Positions 45,272 to 54,800 of a stretch of 64,000 nucleotides of DNA are shown one piece after another (the first letter of the stretch is position 1; each line of letters begins with the position of its first letter). Under the pieces are notes generated by a model. The model had not been told where the DNA came from. It saw nothing but the letters and a program-made list of their open reading frames with translations, and did no database searches. This DNA is from Symsagittifera roscoffensis (Eukaryota; Xenacoelomorpha; Acoela; Convolutidae): assembly GCF_963678635.1 (NCBI RefSeq), contig NC_087064.1:75234213-75298212 (forward strand), read 5' to 3'. Position numbers and translations under genes: made by a program.

Positions 45272-47080
45272 TTAGTCGTCGGGGAAGAAACCGTGGGGGA
45301 AGATGTCGTGGATGAGATCTGAAGTTGTTAGTAATTTAGCTAAAATGTGGATGATATTTTTAGTTTGAAGCAGTGGCCAAAGCAATTGAAGTGCTTTAAT
45401 GGTGGTTAGTTCTTCAGTGCCAACTGCAAATTCATAAGGTGTGTTTTGGATTAGATTATATAATTTGTGATTGAATTTAGTGTTATGGATGAATTCTAAA
45501 ATGGGGATTTCTATAGGTTGTACAAACTCGTGTGGGATAAGGAAGGGTCGGGATTCTTCTGCGTTGAAGGTTTTGGTGATTGGACAAAAAATATACATTT
45601 GGGTTATGGGATCATAATTTCGAAGAAAACCATGAAGGTTAGTATCTTTAATACAATATGTGAAGTTAAGAAAGAATGGTGAGGTGTATTTGGAATTGAT
45701 GAATTGAAAACGATGGTGTGGTTGTCTGGAGGGAGTGTGTAGGTCAAAGTGATTTTGGATGAAACGATAATAAGTATATGTGTGTGTTTGTTTAGTGCGC
45801 AACATAATATCGTGTGAGCAGCGCAAATCTCTTTCATGTGGTGCAAGGAAATGAAAGGTTAGTGAAAATATTTGGAAGCGTTCTTTAAAACTTTCGTAGG
45901 CTTGTGTGTCTGTTAGTGCTTCTGAAATAATGTGGTCAAACTTGCGATCGAAGATATTTAGTGTAAATACATATGGTGTTTTAATGAAAAATTTCTCGGT
46001 GATTTGTGGGTTAGCGAAGCGATCGTCGTCTAAGAATTGATCTTGGTTAGCTCTGATGATGTTATGATCGTAATATTCTAGTGTATATTCATTAGCTCGG
46101 GGTGCAGTGTGTGTTTTTAGTGATTTTTTATATCCAATGTAGGTAAATTGTCTAGATGTTAGTGGTGTAGTGAGTCGATATAGCATGTCCTTATTTCGTT
46201 CTATATCGATGTGAGTGTTAGATAATGGTAAGCAAAGGGGATTAGTAAAATGATAATATGAGGTCCAAGGAAGGGTAGGCATTAAAACGTATTCGTCTAC
46301 AAAGTTACGTGTCTCGTTAGTGTCGTGAGGGGTGTTTAAGGTGTATTGTGGAAATGAGGGTAAGGTGATAGCTAAAAATTCTTTTGTGTTAGTGTGTTTT
46401 GGATGGTTGATATATTCACGGGCTGTTCCTGGTTTCGCTGGGAAGGGATGGTTGGGGAACTTTCTTTTAAAAGTGCGGTAAGCTCTATTAGTGCTAAGTG
46501 AAGATTCAGTAGTTGTGGATGATGGTGCTAATGATTCGGTATAAATTGAAGAGGGAGTAGGGGTAGGAGGGTTGGATGAATCTATTGTGGATGAGATTTG
46601 GTTTATGGTTGGGGTGTCAAGGTGGTAGGGTTGTTGTTGTAGGGTAATGAAATTATCTAGTTCTGGGGAGATTCGGGGGGTGTCTGGAGAATGAGATGAT
46701 TGGTCTGAGTGAAGTGAGGAGTATGTTGGAGTGACTTGGGAAGCATAAGAGGGTGTACAATTGGTTGGGTCAGGGTTATTTGGTAGTATGGGTTGAAAAG
46801 GGGGTTGAGAAAAATTTGAGGAGTTGGTGTGAAAATTATTTGATGGAGATGGTTCAGAGTCGGCAAATTCATCGGGGGTTTCAATATTCGGGTTATTGAG
46901 CTGTGAGATGGAGTATAAAACTGAGATGTGTGAATTAGTATCGGAATTCATGCCGGATGTTACATTACTGGTGGGGAAATCGGGTGGCGGAGAAGCAAAA
47001 AGTGGTATTATTTGGATTGGAGTGGTGAGGTTGGTTGGATGGGAATTTGATCGGTGTAGGGATCCAAGTTGTCGGCTCAT
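45272..47080 (-). CDS. ORF8, 602-aa protein downstream of env, unknown family
   Basis: Its ATG overlaps the env stop in ATGA (47,077-47,080), and the frame runs 602 codons. Residues 1 to about 220 are Ser/Pro/Thr/Asn-rich and probably disordered. Residues about 220-600 look folded, with many aromatic residues and runs such as TSYYHFTNPLCLPLSNTHID and EYTLEYYDHNIIRANQDQFL. I see no signal peptide, membrane segment, zinc motif or known catalytic pattern. Copy 1 keeps the same protein apart from one stop, with mostly conservative differences. An extra gene after env is unusual for Gypsy-type elements. It could be a structural or nucleoprotein-like viral protein or a host-derived gene; I cannot tell. 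Confidence 0.8.
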   Translation of the reverse strand: MSRQLGSLHRSNSHPTNLTTPIQIIPLFASPPPDFPTSNVTSGMNSDTNSHISVLYSISQLNNPNIETPDEFADSEPSPSNNFHTNSSNFSQPPFQPILPNNPDPTNCTPSYASQVTPTYSSLHSDQSSHSPDTPRISPELDNFITLQQQPYHLDTPTINQISSTIDSSNPPTPTPSSIYTESLAPSSTTTESSLSTNRAYRTFKRKFPNHPFPAKPGTAREYINHPKHTNTKEFLAITLPSFPQYTLNTPHDTNETRNFVDEYVLMPTLPWTSYYHFTNPLCLPLSNTHIDIERNKDMLYRLTTPLTSRQFTYIGYKKSLKTHTAPRANEYTLEYYDHNIIRANQDQFLDDDRFANPQITEKFFIKTPYVFTLNIFDRKFDHIISEALTDTQAYESFKERFQIFSLTFHFLAPHERDLRCSHDIMLRTKQTHTYTYYRFIQNHFDLHTPSRQPHHRFQFINSKYTSPFFLNFTYCIKDTNLHGFLRNYDPITQMYIFCPITKTFNAEESRPFLIPHEFVQPIEIPILEFIHNTKFNHKLYNLIQNTPYEFAVGTEELTTIKALQLLWPLLQTKNIIHILAKLLTTSDLIHDIFPHGFFPDD

Positions 47081-49695
47081 CGTGGGCTAAAAAAATTATT
47101 ATTTTGAGACTGAAAAGCGGTGGTATGGGGTTGTTCTATAATTTGTTCATAAGTATTTTCATCTTGTGAGTGGTGTGGCATTATATGTTGGATGGGACTT
47201 TGTGATATGGTTGGTCTAAATTTTTGATTATGTGTTATGGCTAAATTTCGAAAATTACGTGGGACTAGGGATAATGGATGGTTATGTGGTAGGGGTGGTA
47301 ACTGTGGTGCTGTTGGTGTTGTGTCTACATTGTTATGTTCTTCGTCGTATGTGTTCTGTCTTGTTGCTATTTTTGTGTTATATTCTTTTATTTGTGCGTC
47401 TAAAAGAATTTTGTTTATAGATGTAGAAAAGATTCCAAAAAATCCTGCAAAGAGTATGCGTGCTACGCTTGCTTGTCTGTTTACTTGTGTGTGTATAGCA
47501 CATGTGTTGTAGATTCCTTTTAAAAGTGAGAAAAGAAATCCAATAAAGTTAGACATTGCGTATAAAATAGTCAATTTTTCTAAGATGTAATAGGGCCATC
47601 CTAGAAAATCAAGAATTTCATTCTTGAGTGTAACAAAGCTAAAAATATTGATAGGTGATATATCTTGGGGACGGTATTTTTCACCGTTTAGATATATATA
47701 ATCTTTAATGTCTTTAAAATATCCGCTATAGTCTTGCGTATAGATGTCTGCAAATCCTGCGGTTTCTGCAAGTTTGCGTAAGTTTTGGTCAATTGATTGT
47801 CTTTGTATAGTGTCCATTTGTGTTAATAATTCTTGGAATTGTTGTGTTCGAATGTGATGTTGAATATCTGACTTTGAATATATTCCTATTGATTGTAAGT
47901 CTATATTTGGGTTTCGAGCAATAGCGCGAATGCTTTCTGGTGAAAATTTTTTGAGTGATTGCATTAATGTGGGATATGGGGTGAAAAGGTAATATTTATC
48001 TTCATCAGGGTTTAGTTGTACTACATTGTGGCTATTTTCTGATCCATATGGGACTGCGGTATCCCAGAAATAGGTTCTTCGTGAAAGTGTGACAACGAAA
48101 TGTACTTTGTTCTTATAAAAGATAGGGATTCTTTTATAGCATCGTTTGTCTTCAAAAACGTATAGTGGTGATACTTTTTTAGTACAAGTATAAAACCATA
48201 AGATGTTTCCTTCATAGTCTAAAAAATTTGATCTATTTCCTGATAGTAAATATCCTGCGTAGGGTATTTTTAATACTGCTAGTGCAAGTGATTGTAATAT
48301 TTGTGTTCTTTCTAATTCGCATAGTTGGTGTAGTGTTTCTAATTCGGAGAGTGACATTTCTTGAAAAATTCGGCTAATCGTGTAGTCTAGTTTCATATCT
48401 AAGTGAATATCATAGTGGATATTACCGAAATATGTACTATTCATTAGTGATAGTTCTTGTAAACGTGTGCTTTGATCGTCTTGGGGCTTTAAATGTCCAC
48501 CAGGTTGACCTGTATTCTTTTGAAAATGAACTGGTATGTATGATGTTCCTTCATTTGGAGGATGACTTGTGGCGTATGGGTCGACTTTTAGTTTTCCAGT
48601 GGTCATGTCAAATCCATTTTCGTATTCAACTAATATTTCAGAGTATTGTGTTTTGTGAAGTGGGTTTCTGTATTTACATGCAAGTTCTGTCTCTTGATAT
48701 ATTTGAAAACATGTTAATTTATTTTCTATATTTTGAATGTTTCGGAAATTAGAACTTATTTTTCGTAATGGATTTACTTGTTCATATGGTATTGATTGTA
48801 TAAAATATTTTTCGTGAAATTTTATCATACGAGCGTGTATTTTTGCTACTTGAAATGTTGTACATGTGTCTTCGGGGAACCAAACAATTGTTGCTTGTGT
48901 TCTTGTTGTAGGGTCGCAATAACCTTGGTCGTTTTTACAAGGTAATCTAATTCCTTGATAGATCATTGTGTTGTCTGATAAATCTCGTGTGAGTTGTATT
49001 TTTTCGAGTTGTTTTTTCCAATCGAAAAACATTATTTCTTGGTATCCTTTATTTTTTGTGTCTGCTTTGCAGTTTGATGGGTCATTTATACCAATGTGTG
49101 GTATCCAGTGTTTATCGTGCATGTCATAGGTTAATCGTCCGTGTGCGCCGTTATATGGGTATTTTTCATCTAATTTTATATGTCCTTGATATCTTTCAAG
49201 TTCTGCTTGATGTACAGAATCTGAAAAAACTTGGAAATAGACTAACTTTCTATCTGTGTTTTTATTTTTTGTGATATTTAGTCGGAGTAACTCGTTTTTA
49301 CAATCTTCGGGATTGAGATGTAAAAGTCGTTCTATATTACTCTGGTAGAATGATTCATGGTCAAGTCGGTTTTTATTTCCGTTTGAGACTTGTGAACAAT
49401 GTACTTTCTTTTCAGAAAATGTTGCTGTGAATTTATATCCTATAACTGTAGTTGCTCGGGCTTTTGAATAAAGTGTTGCTATTACATTTGTAGTTTCTAT
49501 GGCTTGGGGTTCTGTTTCGCATTGTGATACTTGATTTATTGCATACTTGTGTAGTGTTTTTTGTTCGTTTTCTTCACAATCGTAATGTGTTACTAATAAA
49601 TCTTGGGGTCCTGTGCGGGGAGAAGGGTTTATGTTTTGATTTGAGATTACTAGAAAAAGGAGTTGGAAAAAAATTAATAATTTTAGAATATACAT
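47077..49695 (-). CDS. Envelope-like glycoprotein, 872 aa
   Basis: The ORF begins with a typical signal peptide (about residues 1-18, MYILKLLIFFQLLFLVIS). A Cys-containing ectodomain follows, with YDC at residues 38-40 and VSQC ending at 59, and later GIRLPCKNDQGYC and WFPEDTC. The C-terminal third has a long hydrophobic segment (about residues 703-735), a shorter one near 750-765 and a cytosolic tail of about 100 residues rich in Pro, His and Asn. This layout is that of a type I viral fusion glycoprotein. Spacing of YDC/VxxC and the later cysteine blocks reminds me of class III-like glycoproteins of chuvirus type, which have entered other arthropod LTR elements; that is inference. No obvious furin site was found. 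Its 5' end overlaps ORF6 by 13 bases and its stop overlaps the ORF8 start. Confidence 0.85.
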   Translation of the reverse strand: MYILKLLIFFQLLFLVISNQNINPSPRTGPQDLLVTHYDCEENEQKTLHKYAINQVSQCETEPQAIETTNVIATLYSKARATTVIGYKFTATFSEKKVHCSQVSNGNKNRLDHESFYQSNIERLLHLNPEDCKNELLRLNITKNKNTDRKLVYFQVFSDSVHQAELERYQGHIKLDEKYPYNGAHGRLTYDMHDKHWIPHIGINDPSNCKADTKNKGYQEIMFFDWKKQLEKIQLTRDLSDNTMIYQGIRLPCKNDQGYCDPTTRTQATIVWFPEDTCTTFQVAKIHARMIKFHEKYFIQSIPYEQVNPLRKISSNFRNIQNIENKLTCFQIYQETELACKYRNPLHKTQYSEILVEYENGFDMTTGKLKVDPYATSHPPNEGTSYIPVHFQKNTGQPGGHLKPQDDQSTRLQELSLMNSTYFGNIHYDIHLDMKLDYTISRIFQEMSLSELETLHQLCELERTQILQSLALAVLKIPYAGYLLSGNRSNFLDYEGNILWFYTCTKKVSPLYVFEDKRCYKRIPIFYKNKVHFVVTLSRRTYFWDTAVPYGSENSHNVVQLNPDEDKYYLFTPYPTLMQSLKKFSPESIRAIARNPNIDLQSIGIYSKSDIQHHIRTQQFQELLTQMDTIQRQSIDQNLRKLAETAGFADIYTQDYSGYFKDIKDYIYLNGEKYRPQDISPINIFSFVTLKNEILDFLGWPYYILEKLTILYAMSNFIGFLFSLLKGIYNTCAIHTQVNRQASVARILFAGFFGIFSTSINKILLDAQIKEYNTKIATRQNTYDEEHNNVDTTPTAPQLPPLPHNHPLSLVPRNFRNLAITHNQKFRPTISQSPIQHIMPHHSQDENTYEQIIEQPHTTAFQSQNNNFFSPR

Positions 49696-50816
49696 GTGTA
49701 TGATAATCCTGAGTATGGGTTATAAAATGTGATGTAACCAGTTGTCTTTTTGGTATATCTGTCGTATTTATATATTACTTCAGTGGTTATAAATGGTGGT
49801 GGTAGTGATTGAGCTGTTATGTTTGGTGGATTTAATGGGTAGGGATGTTGAGTAATGTTGTTTAATTTAACTGTGATTTCAAACTTTAGTTGTAAACTGT
49901 TTTGTTGGAGTATTTGGATATTGTGATCACGGATATCGTCGTGAATGTCTTGTCGGTATTGTAATCTATTAAGTGCCCAGTTGTGAAGGCGATTACTTTC
50001 TAGATGTTGTCCAAATAATGGTGGAGGGGCTGTAAATGTATTCCAATCTAGTCTTAAAGGGATATTTGTTGATGATTGTTCTCGATATCTGGCGTCGAGA
50101 TTATTTGGAAAATTTAAGTTAAAAGGTGGTGGTGAAATCTGGCTTATTGATGGTGTTGATGGTAGTGAGAATGTTTCTGGTAGTGATGAGGATGTTGTTG
50201 TATCCGTAGAAATATCTATTGGATCATTGACTAAATTTAGTTCACCTTGTGTAAATGAATGTGTTGTCCAATATGGTAGTCGTGATGCCTGGTTTGGGGG
50301 GTTAAAGGGATTTTCACGTATTTGTTCAGATGTTGGTGTTGAACCTAAGTAATCTGATGGTAGGCTTGAGGTGCTACGTTGTGAAAGAAGCGTAGGGGTT
50401 TCTGGTAATATACCAATGGGGTTTTCTGGAGTGTTTTGTGATGGGGATTGAGGTATATCAAAATGAACTCGGGGAGTTTGAAAATTTCTGTTTCGTCGAG
50501 GATGTATAATTTGTCTATTTATTTCGACTGTATTTTGGTTTTGACTAGGATTTCTTATTCTACTTAATTCTTGTGGTAGTGTTGGGTATAAGTTATATGT
50601 TGGTTCGCTTAGAGGTGCTTGTCGTTGAACTGGTTCTAGTGGTTCTGATAAACGAGCGTGTCGTTCTTCAAAAGTGTATGGGTTATCTTGAAAGGAAATT
50701 CGTGTAGATGTTTGAGGATTTTGGGTAGTTGAAGGTGTTGTTGGATTATCTTGGGATGATGTCGGTGAAGACTGATTTTGTGACTGTTGGGTAGCAATTT
50801 TTGATAGCTTTTTGGT
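49683..50816 (-). CDS. ATG-less ORF6, 377 codons, between small membrane ORFs and env
   Basis: This frame opens after TAG (50,817-50,819) and runs to TAA (49,683-49,685), overlapping the env start by 13 bases. It contains no ATG, GTG or TTG codon in frame. I read all 377 codons and found no stop. The first 210 or so residues are Gln/Ser/Thr/Pro-rich. The last 150 look folded (LESNRLHNWALNRLQYRQDI, then EITVKLNNITQHPYP and EVIYKYDRYTKKTTG). Copy 1 preserves it with one TGA. Expression would need splicing from an upstream ATG, frameshifting from ORF5 (it lies in the -1 frame relative to ORF5) or a non-canonical start. No family recognised. Alternatively it is a long open frame from biased base composition, but its length and conservation argue otherwise. 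Confidence 0.7.
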   Translation of the reverse strand, partial: TKKLSKIATQQSQNQSSPTSSQDNPTTPSTTQNPQTSTRISFQDNPYTFEERHARLSEPLEPVQRQAPLSEPTYNLYPTLPQELSRIRNPSQNQNTVEINRQIIHPRRNRNFQTPRVHFDIPQSPSQNTPENPIGILPETPTLLSQRSTSSLPSDYLGSTPTSEQIRENPFNPPNQASRLPYWTTHSFTQGELNLVNDPIDISTDTTTSSSLPETFSLPSTPSISQISPPPFNLNFPNNLDARYREQSSTNIPLRLDWNTFTAPPPLFGQHLESNRLHNWALNRLQYRQDIHDDIRDHNIQILQQNSLQLKFEITVKLNNITQHPYPLNPPNITAQSLPPPFITTEVIYKYDRYTKKTTGYITFYNPYSGLSYTCIF

Positions 50817-50824
50817 CTATTCTT

Positions 50825-51013
50825 TTAGTGAAAAAGTTTATGTTTATTATAGTATTCTTCTAAGAAAAGAATTAGGAGGATTGTTGCTAGAGCGAATGTG
50901 ATGATTGCTTTCTTTATACATTTGCATATGGTCAAAATGAGGGATGATAGAAATGTTATGAAAATTACAAATAGTAGAAAAATATCAGTTCTACTGAAAA
51001 TAGTTCGTATCAT
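50825..51013 (-). CDS. Small membrane protein ORF5, retroelement copy 2
   Basis: A 62-aa frame with two hydrophobic segments (about residues 12-29 and 36-52) around a CKCIKK stretch. Its ATG overlaps the ORF4 stop in ATGA (51,010-51,013). The tail is shorter than in copy 1 (73 aa), since one codon here is TAA. Preservation in both copies supports a real gene. Viroporin-like size and topology are suggestive only. Confidence 0.6.
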   Translation of the reverse strand: MIRTIFSRTDIFLLFVIFITFLSSLILTICKCIKKAIITFALATILLILFLEEYYNKHKLFH

Positions 51014-51240
51014 TTAGACAAGTTGTATGAATCGTACCTGTGGATATAATCAAGGGTTTTTGAAAGTTGGAGAAATAGTTCGAATATAGTGTAGAAAATT
51101 AAAAAAACATTACAAAAAATGATAAAGATTATTAGAAAAGATTCAAGGATATCAAAAAGAAATATTAGGAAAGTTTCAAGTATCGTAAAAAATTGTTTGA
51201 GGTTTCTGATAATTTTTGTGACTGTTTGATAGAAGAGCAT
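51010..51240 (-). CDS. Small membrane protein ORF4, retroelement copy 2
   Basis: A 76-aa, Phe/Ile/Leu-rich frame with a central membrane-spanning stretch (FLFDILESFLIIFIIFCNVF) and a polar end (DYIHRYDSYNLSK) almost identical to copy 1. The N-terminal 25 residues differ more between copies than the rest. It lies 590 bp downstream of pol and couples to ORF5 through a stop/start overlap. Confidence 0.6.
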   Translation of the reverse strand: MLFYQTVTKIIRNLKQFFTILETFLIFLFDILESFLIIFIIFCNVFLIFYTIFELFLQLSKTLDYIHRYDSYNLSK

Positions 51241-51833
51241 TTAAGAAATGACTTCTTGATCGAATATTTTTTGTTATTTGGGGCAATTTTTAAGTGTGGT
51301 CGGATTATTTATTGGTTTTTTGACAAGTGGGTTGAGTTTTGTGAAAAATTGTTGGGGGCAATTTTTATGGTGATCGGGAGGTCTTCTTTGTCTTTATTTT
51401 CATTTGTCAAATGATCTGGGGTATTTTTGAGATTTTTATACTTTAGGCTAATTAAAATGGTCGTTCTTTTACTTTAGGCTAATTTAACATATTTGTTTGG
51501 GGGGTATTTGAGGGCTGAGTTGGGGAAATATTGTTGATCTTTGGTTTATTAGATAAGGGAGGGTTATGATATTATGGTGATATTTATTTTAGTTGTCAAG
51601 TTGGAGTGGTTTGCTTATTTTTGACCTGGAGGTCGTAAAGTTATAGTTATAGATATGCCTGGAGTTTAATATCGTTCGTCTAGTTGGTTTGTGTTAGAGT
51701 TAGAGAAGGTGACGGATTGGATGAATCCTATTGGCTAATTATGAACTAGAATCGCTGCGTGTTTGTCAGCATGTTATTTTGAAAAATGAAAGTGTAAAAT
51801 GTTTCAGAGGTGCAAAGATTATTAAATGTAGAA
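51241..51833 (-). other. Spacer between pol and the env block, copy 2
   Basis: About 590 bp without a supported frame, matching 26,220-26,813 in copy 1. The element strand carries a pyrimidine-rich stretch that could serve a splice acceptor for the downstream mRNA. Confidence 0.4.
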
Positions 51834-54800
51834 TTAAAGTTGTTTTTGAAATTCAACTTTCTTTAATATTTTAGATTGTGGGATGAATAATTTATAATTT
51901 TTACGTGGTTGATTTCTAAGTCGTGAAGACTCTCTATGCTCTGATTTGTCGATTTGTTCTTGGGGTATTATTTGTTCTGTCATTTTTCTATTTTTTCTTT
52001 CTTTTTGAGATGTATTTTGATCTAGATTTTTTGTATTGTTTTTTGTGGTGGTTGATTTTGTATTTTGATTTCCGAGGTGAATATCATTTTGTTCCTTTGT
52101 TGTATTTTCCGTATGTGGGTCATTTTGAATAACTTTTAAACCTGTAAAAGAATATAATTGAGTTAGTTCGCGGAGTGCGTATTCTTTTGGATAATAAGGT
52201 AATAGGTTATTTCGGTGTTGAACGATTTCTTTTTTGTCTGAGTCGATGATTTTATATGTGACATCAGTGGGTTTTGTAATTATTTGGTATGGTCCTTTAC
52301 GAAGGGGTTGTAACTTTTTTGAAATTCCTTTTTGAGTAATAAAATTGGGTATTAAAACAAATGTTCCAATTTTTAAATCGGAGGCTGGTGTAAAGCGTGA
52401 ATTTATTTGTTCATTAATATTTTGCCTTTGTAACAACTTTTTTGTTACTTTTTGATAAATTTCATTGTGTTTTTTATCTCTGTTTAAAATCCATTCGGTG
52501 TGTGTACCGGAGGCTAATTTAAGAATTTGTGGGTGATGAAAATGATCTTCATCGTGTGTATGTAATGGTAGGTTATAACAAATTGAGTCTTTATTTGGTT
52601 GACAATAACCTTGTACGTTTTTATGAAAGTTTGCTGTAAACATTATTGGTTTGCGTGGCTTTTGGTTAAAAACCATTTCATATGGTGACATTCCTAAAGT
52701 TGTCGTGATTTGTGAATTATATGCTAAGGGAAATAGTTTTACATCTGTTGACCATTCGGTATATCTTGTATCATTTCCATTGATGATACATCTGAGGTAT
52801 TCTTGTAATGAACGGTTCATACCTTCGACTAAGCCGTTTGTCCAAGGTGCGTGAGATGTACGTGGTTTGTGTTTGATGTTATATAGATGACATAGTGTGA
52901 TGATTTCATTATTTATGAATTCTGTACCGTTGTCTGTAACTAAAATTTCTGGTAGTCCGAATTTTGCTATCCAGTGTTCATAAAGCGTTGTGTAAGCATA
53001 ATAAGCGTTACAATGTGGTACTGGGTTAAGTGCTACATAATGTGTAAATGCGTCAACAATTACCATAATGTAGGAGTTTCCTTCGGATGAGGGTGAAATT
53101 GGTCCTTTAGTATCAAATGAGATACGATGGTTAAAGTACAAACTTTGTCCTTTAAAATCTTGTTTTTGTGCTATTTGTTTTTGATTTGGGTAAGGTTTAT
53201 TTAGTTGACATACTATACAGTCGTTGCATAGTACTTTTATCCAAATTGGTGCATTTGGAAAATAAAAGTTTTGTATAAAATTTGAATATGTTTTCTCTGA
53301 TCCAGAGTGTCCTTTAATATTTTGTGTATGTGAAATATTAAAAGCTATGAGAATCATACGTAAAGGGAGACAGGGAACTGTAGATTCATTTAGTTTGTAT
53401 TCTAGAAGGTCTGTGTTTTCGTTAATTGTTGTATTATTGAATTTTCGAAAATATCGGAGGAGTGTTTTATTTCCTAAAATAGTTGTATCTGCCTTGACGG
53501 GTTTAGTTTTATATTTGTGCCATGATTTTAGTTGTCTAATTACTGGGTCAAGATTTTGGTATTGTTTCAATGTTGAAATTGTAATTGTTTCTGTTGGGGG
53601 GAGAAATATGTTTTCAATTTCTAATTTAGATAAGGGTATTGTATCAAGTGGGTCATGGAGGTCAAAAACTTGATTTATTGTGTATTTTGAATCGTTTGTT
53701 TGTGGTCCTGATAAGTTTATTTTATCAGTTAAATTTTCTTTTTCAATTAGTGGAAAATGGTCTTTTTTAGGCGGATGTTGTTTTCTTCTTTTTTGTTGGG
53801 TGTTATTTTTTATCCATTGTGAATATGGGATTGGTTTAAAAGTTGATGTTCCAAGTAGATCAACTTCATAGTGATTATTTTGACAATCTAAATAAAGTGG
53901 GAAGTGTTGTAGATTGTTTATCTGTGATTGTTCAACGTCAGTTTTTACTGCATATTTGCATTCTAGTCGGGGTGATGTTTCATTTTCTGCAAGGTAGAAT
54001 TTTATATTTTTGGGTATTTCAACTGTGGTTTTACGTGTAAGTAATTCAGGTGGCGTATTTCGACTTAAGGTGTCTGGTAATGCAAGATTTTTTCCTGCGG
54101 TCCAAACTATATGTAAGTTTGGGAATTTCATTAAAATTAGTTGAAATCTATAAACTCGGTGGTTTGGATTAGACTTTTGTGTAAAAAGAAAGATGATTGG
54201 TTTATGGTCTGTGAATAGAACTGTGGGATGTTTTGATCCAAGTATCAGAAATTCATATTCTGTTAGTGTATATATTATGGCTGTACATTCTCTCATTAGA
54301 GTTGAGAGTCGTAGCTCTGCTTGAGTGAATAATCGAGAATTTGCTGATATGAGGTTCATTTTATTTGTACCATTATGTGATTGTAATAACGCTGCGCCGA
54401 TGCCAAAGTTCGAAGCATCGCACATTGCGTAGAATGGTTGATTTGGATCTGGAATTGTATTCGAAATTTGTTCAGTTAGAAGTTTTTTAATTTCTTCAAA
54501 TCGTGCTTGATGTTCTGTATTCCATTCAAAATTGTTTTGCTGTCTAAATATATTAAAGAATGGTCTTAGATATAATTGCATTTTATAAACATATTTGCTT
54601 AAAAAGTTTAACATTCCAAGGAATTCTTGGATTTTCTTTTTATTTGTTGGTGGTTGGAGTTTTTGAATAGCGTCTATACGTGATTTCAATGGAGTGATTG
54701 TTTTTCTTTCTATATTATGTCCTAAGAATTTAACTCTTGTCAAAAAGAAGTGTGATTTATCGGGGGCGGCCTTCAGATTTTCGTTCTGAAGTATTTGGTG

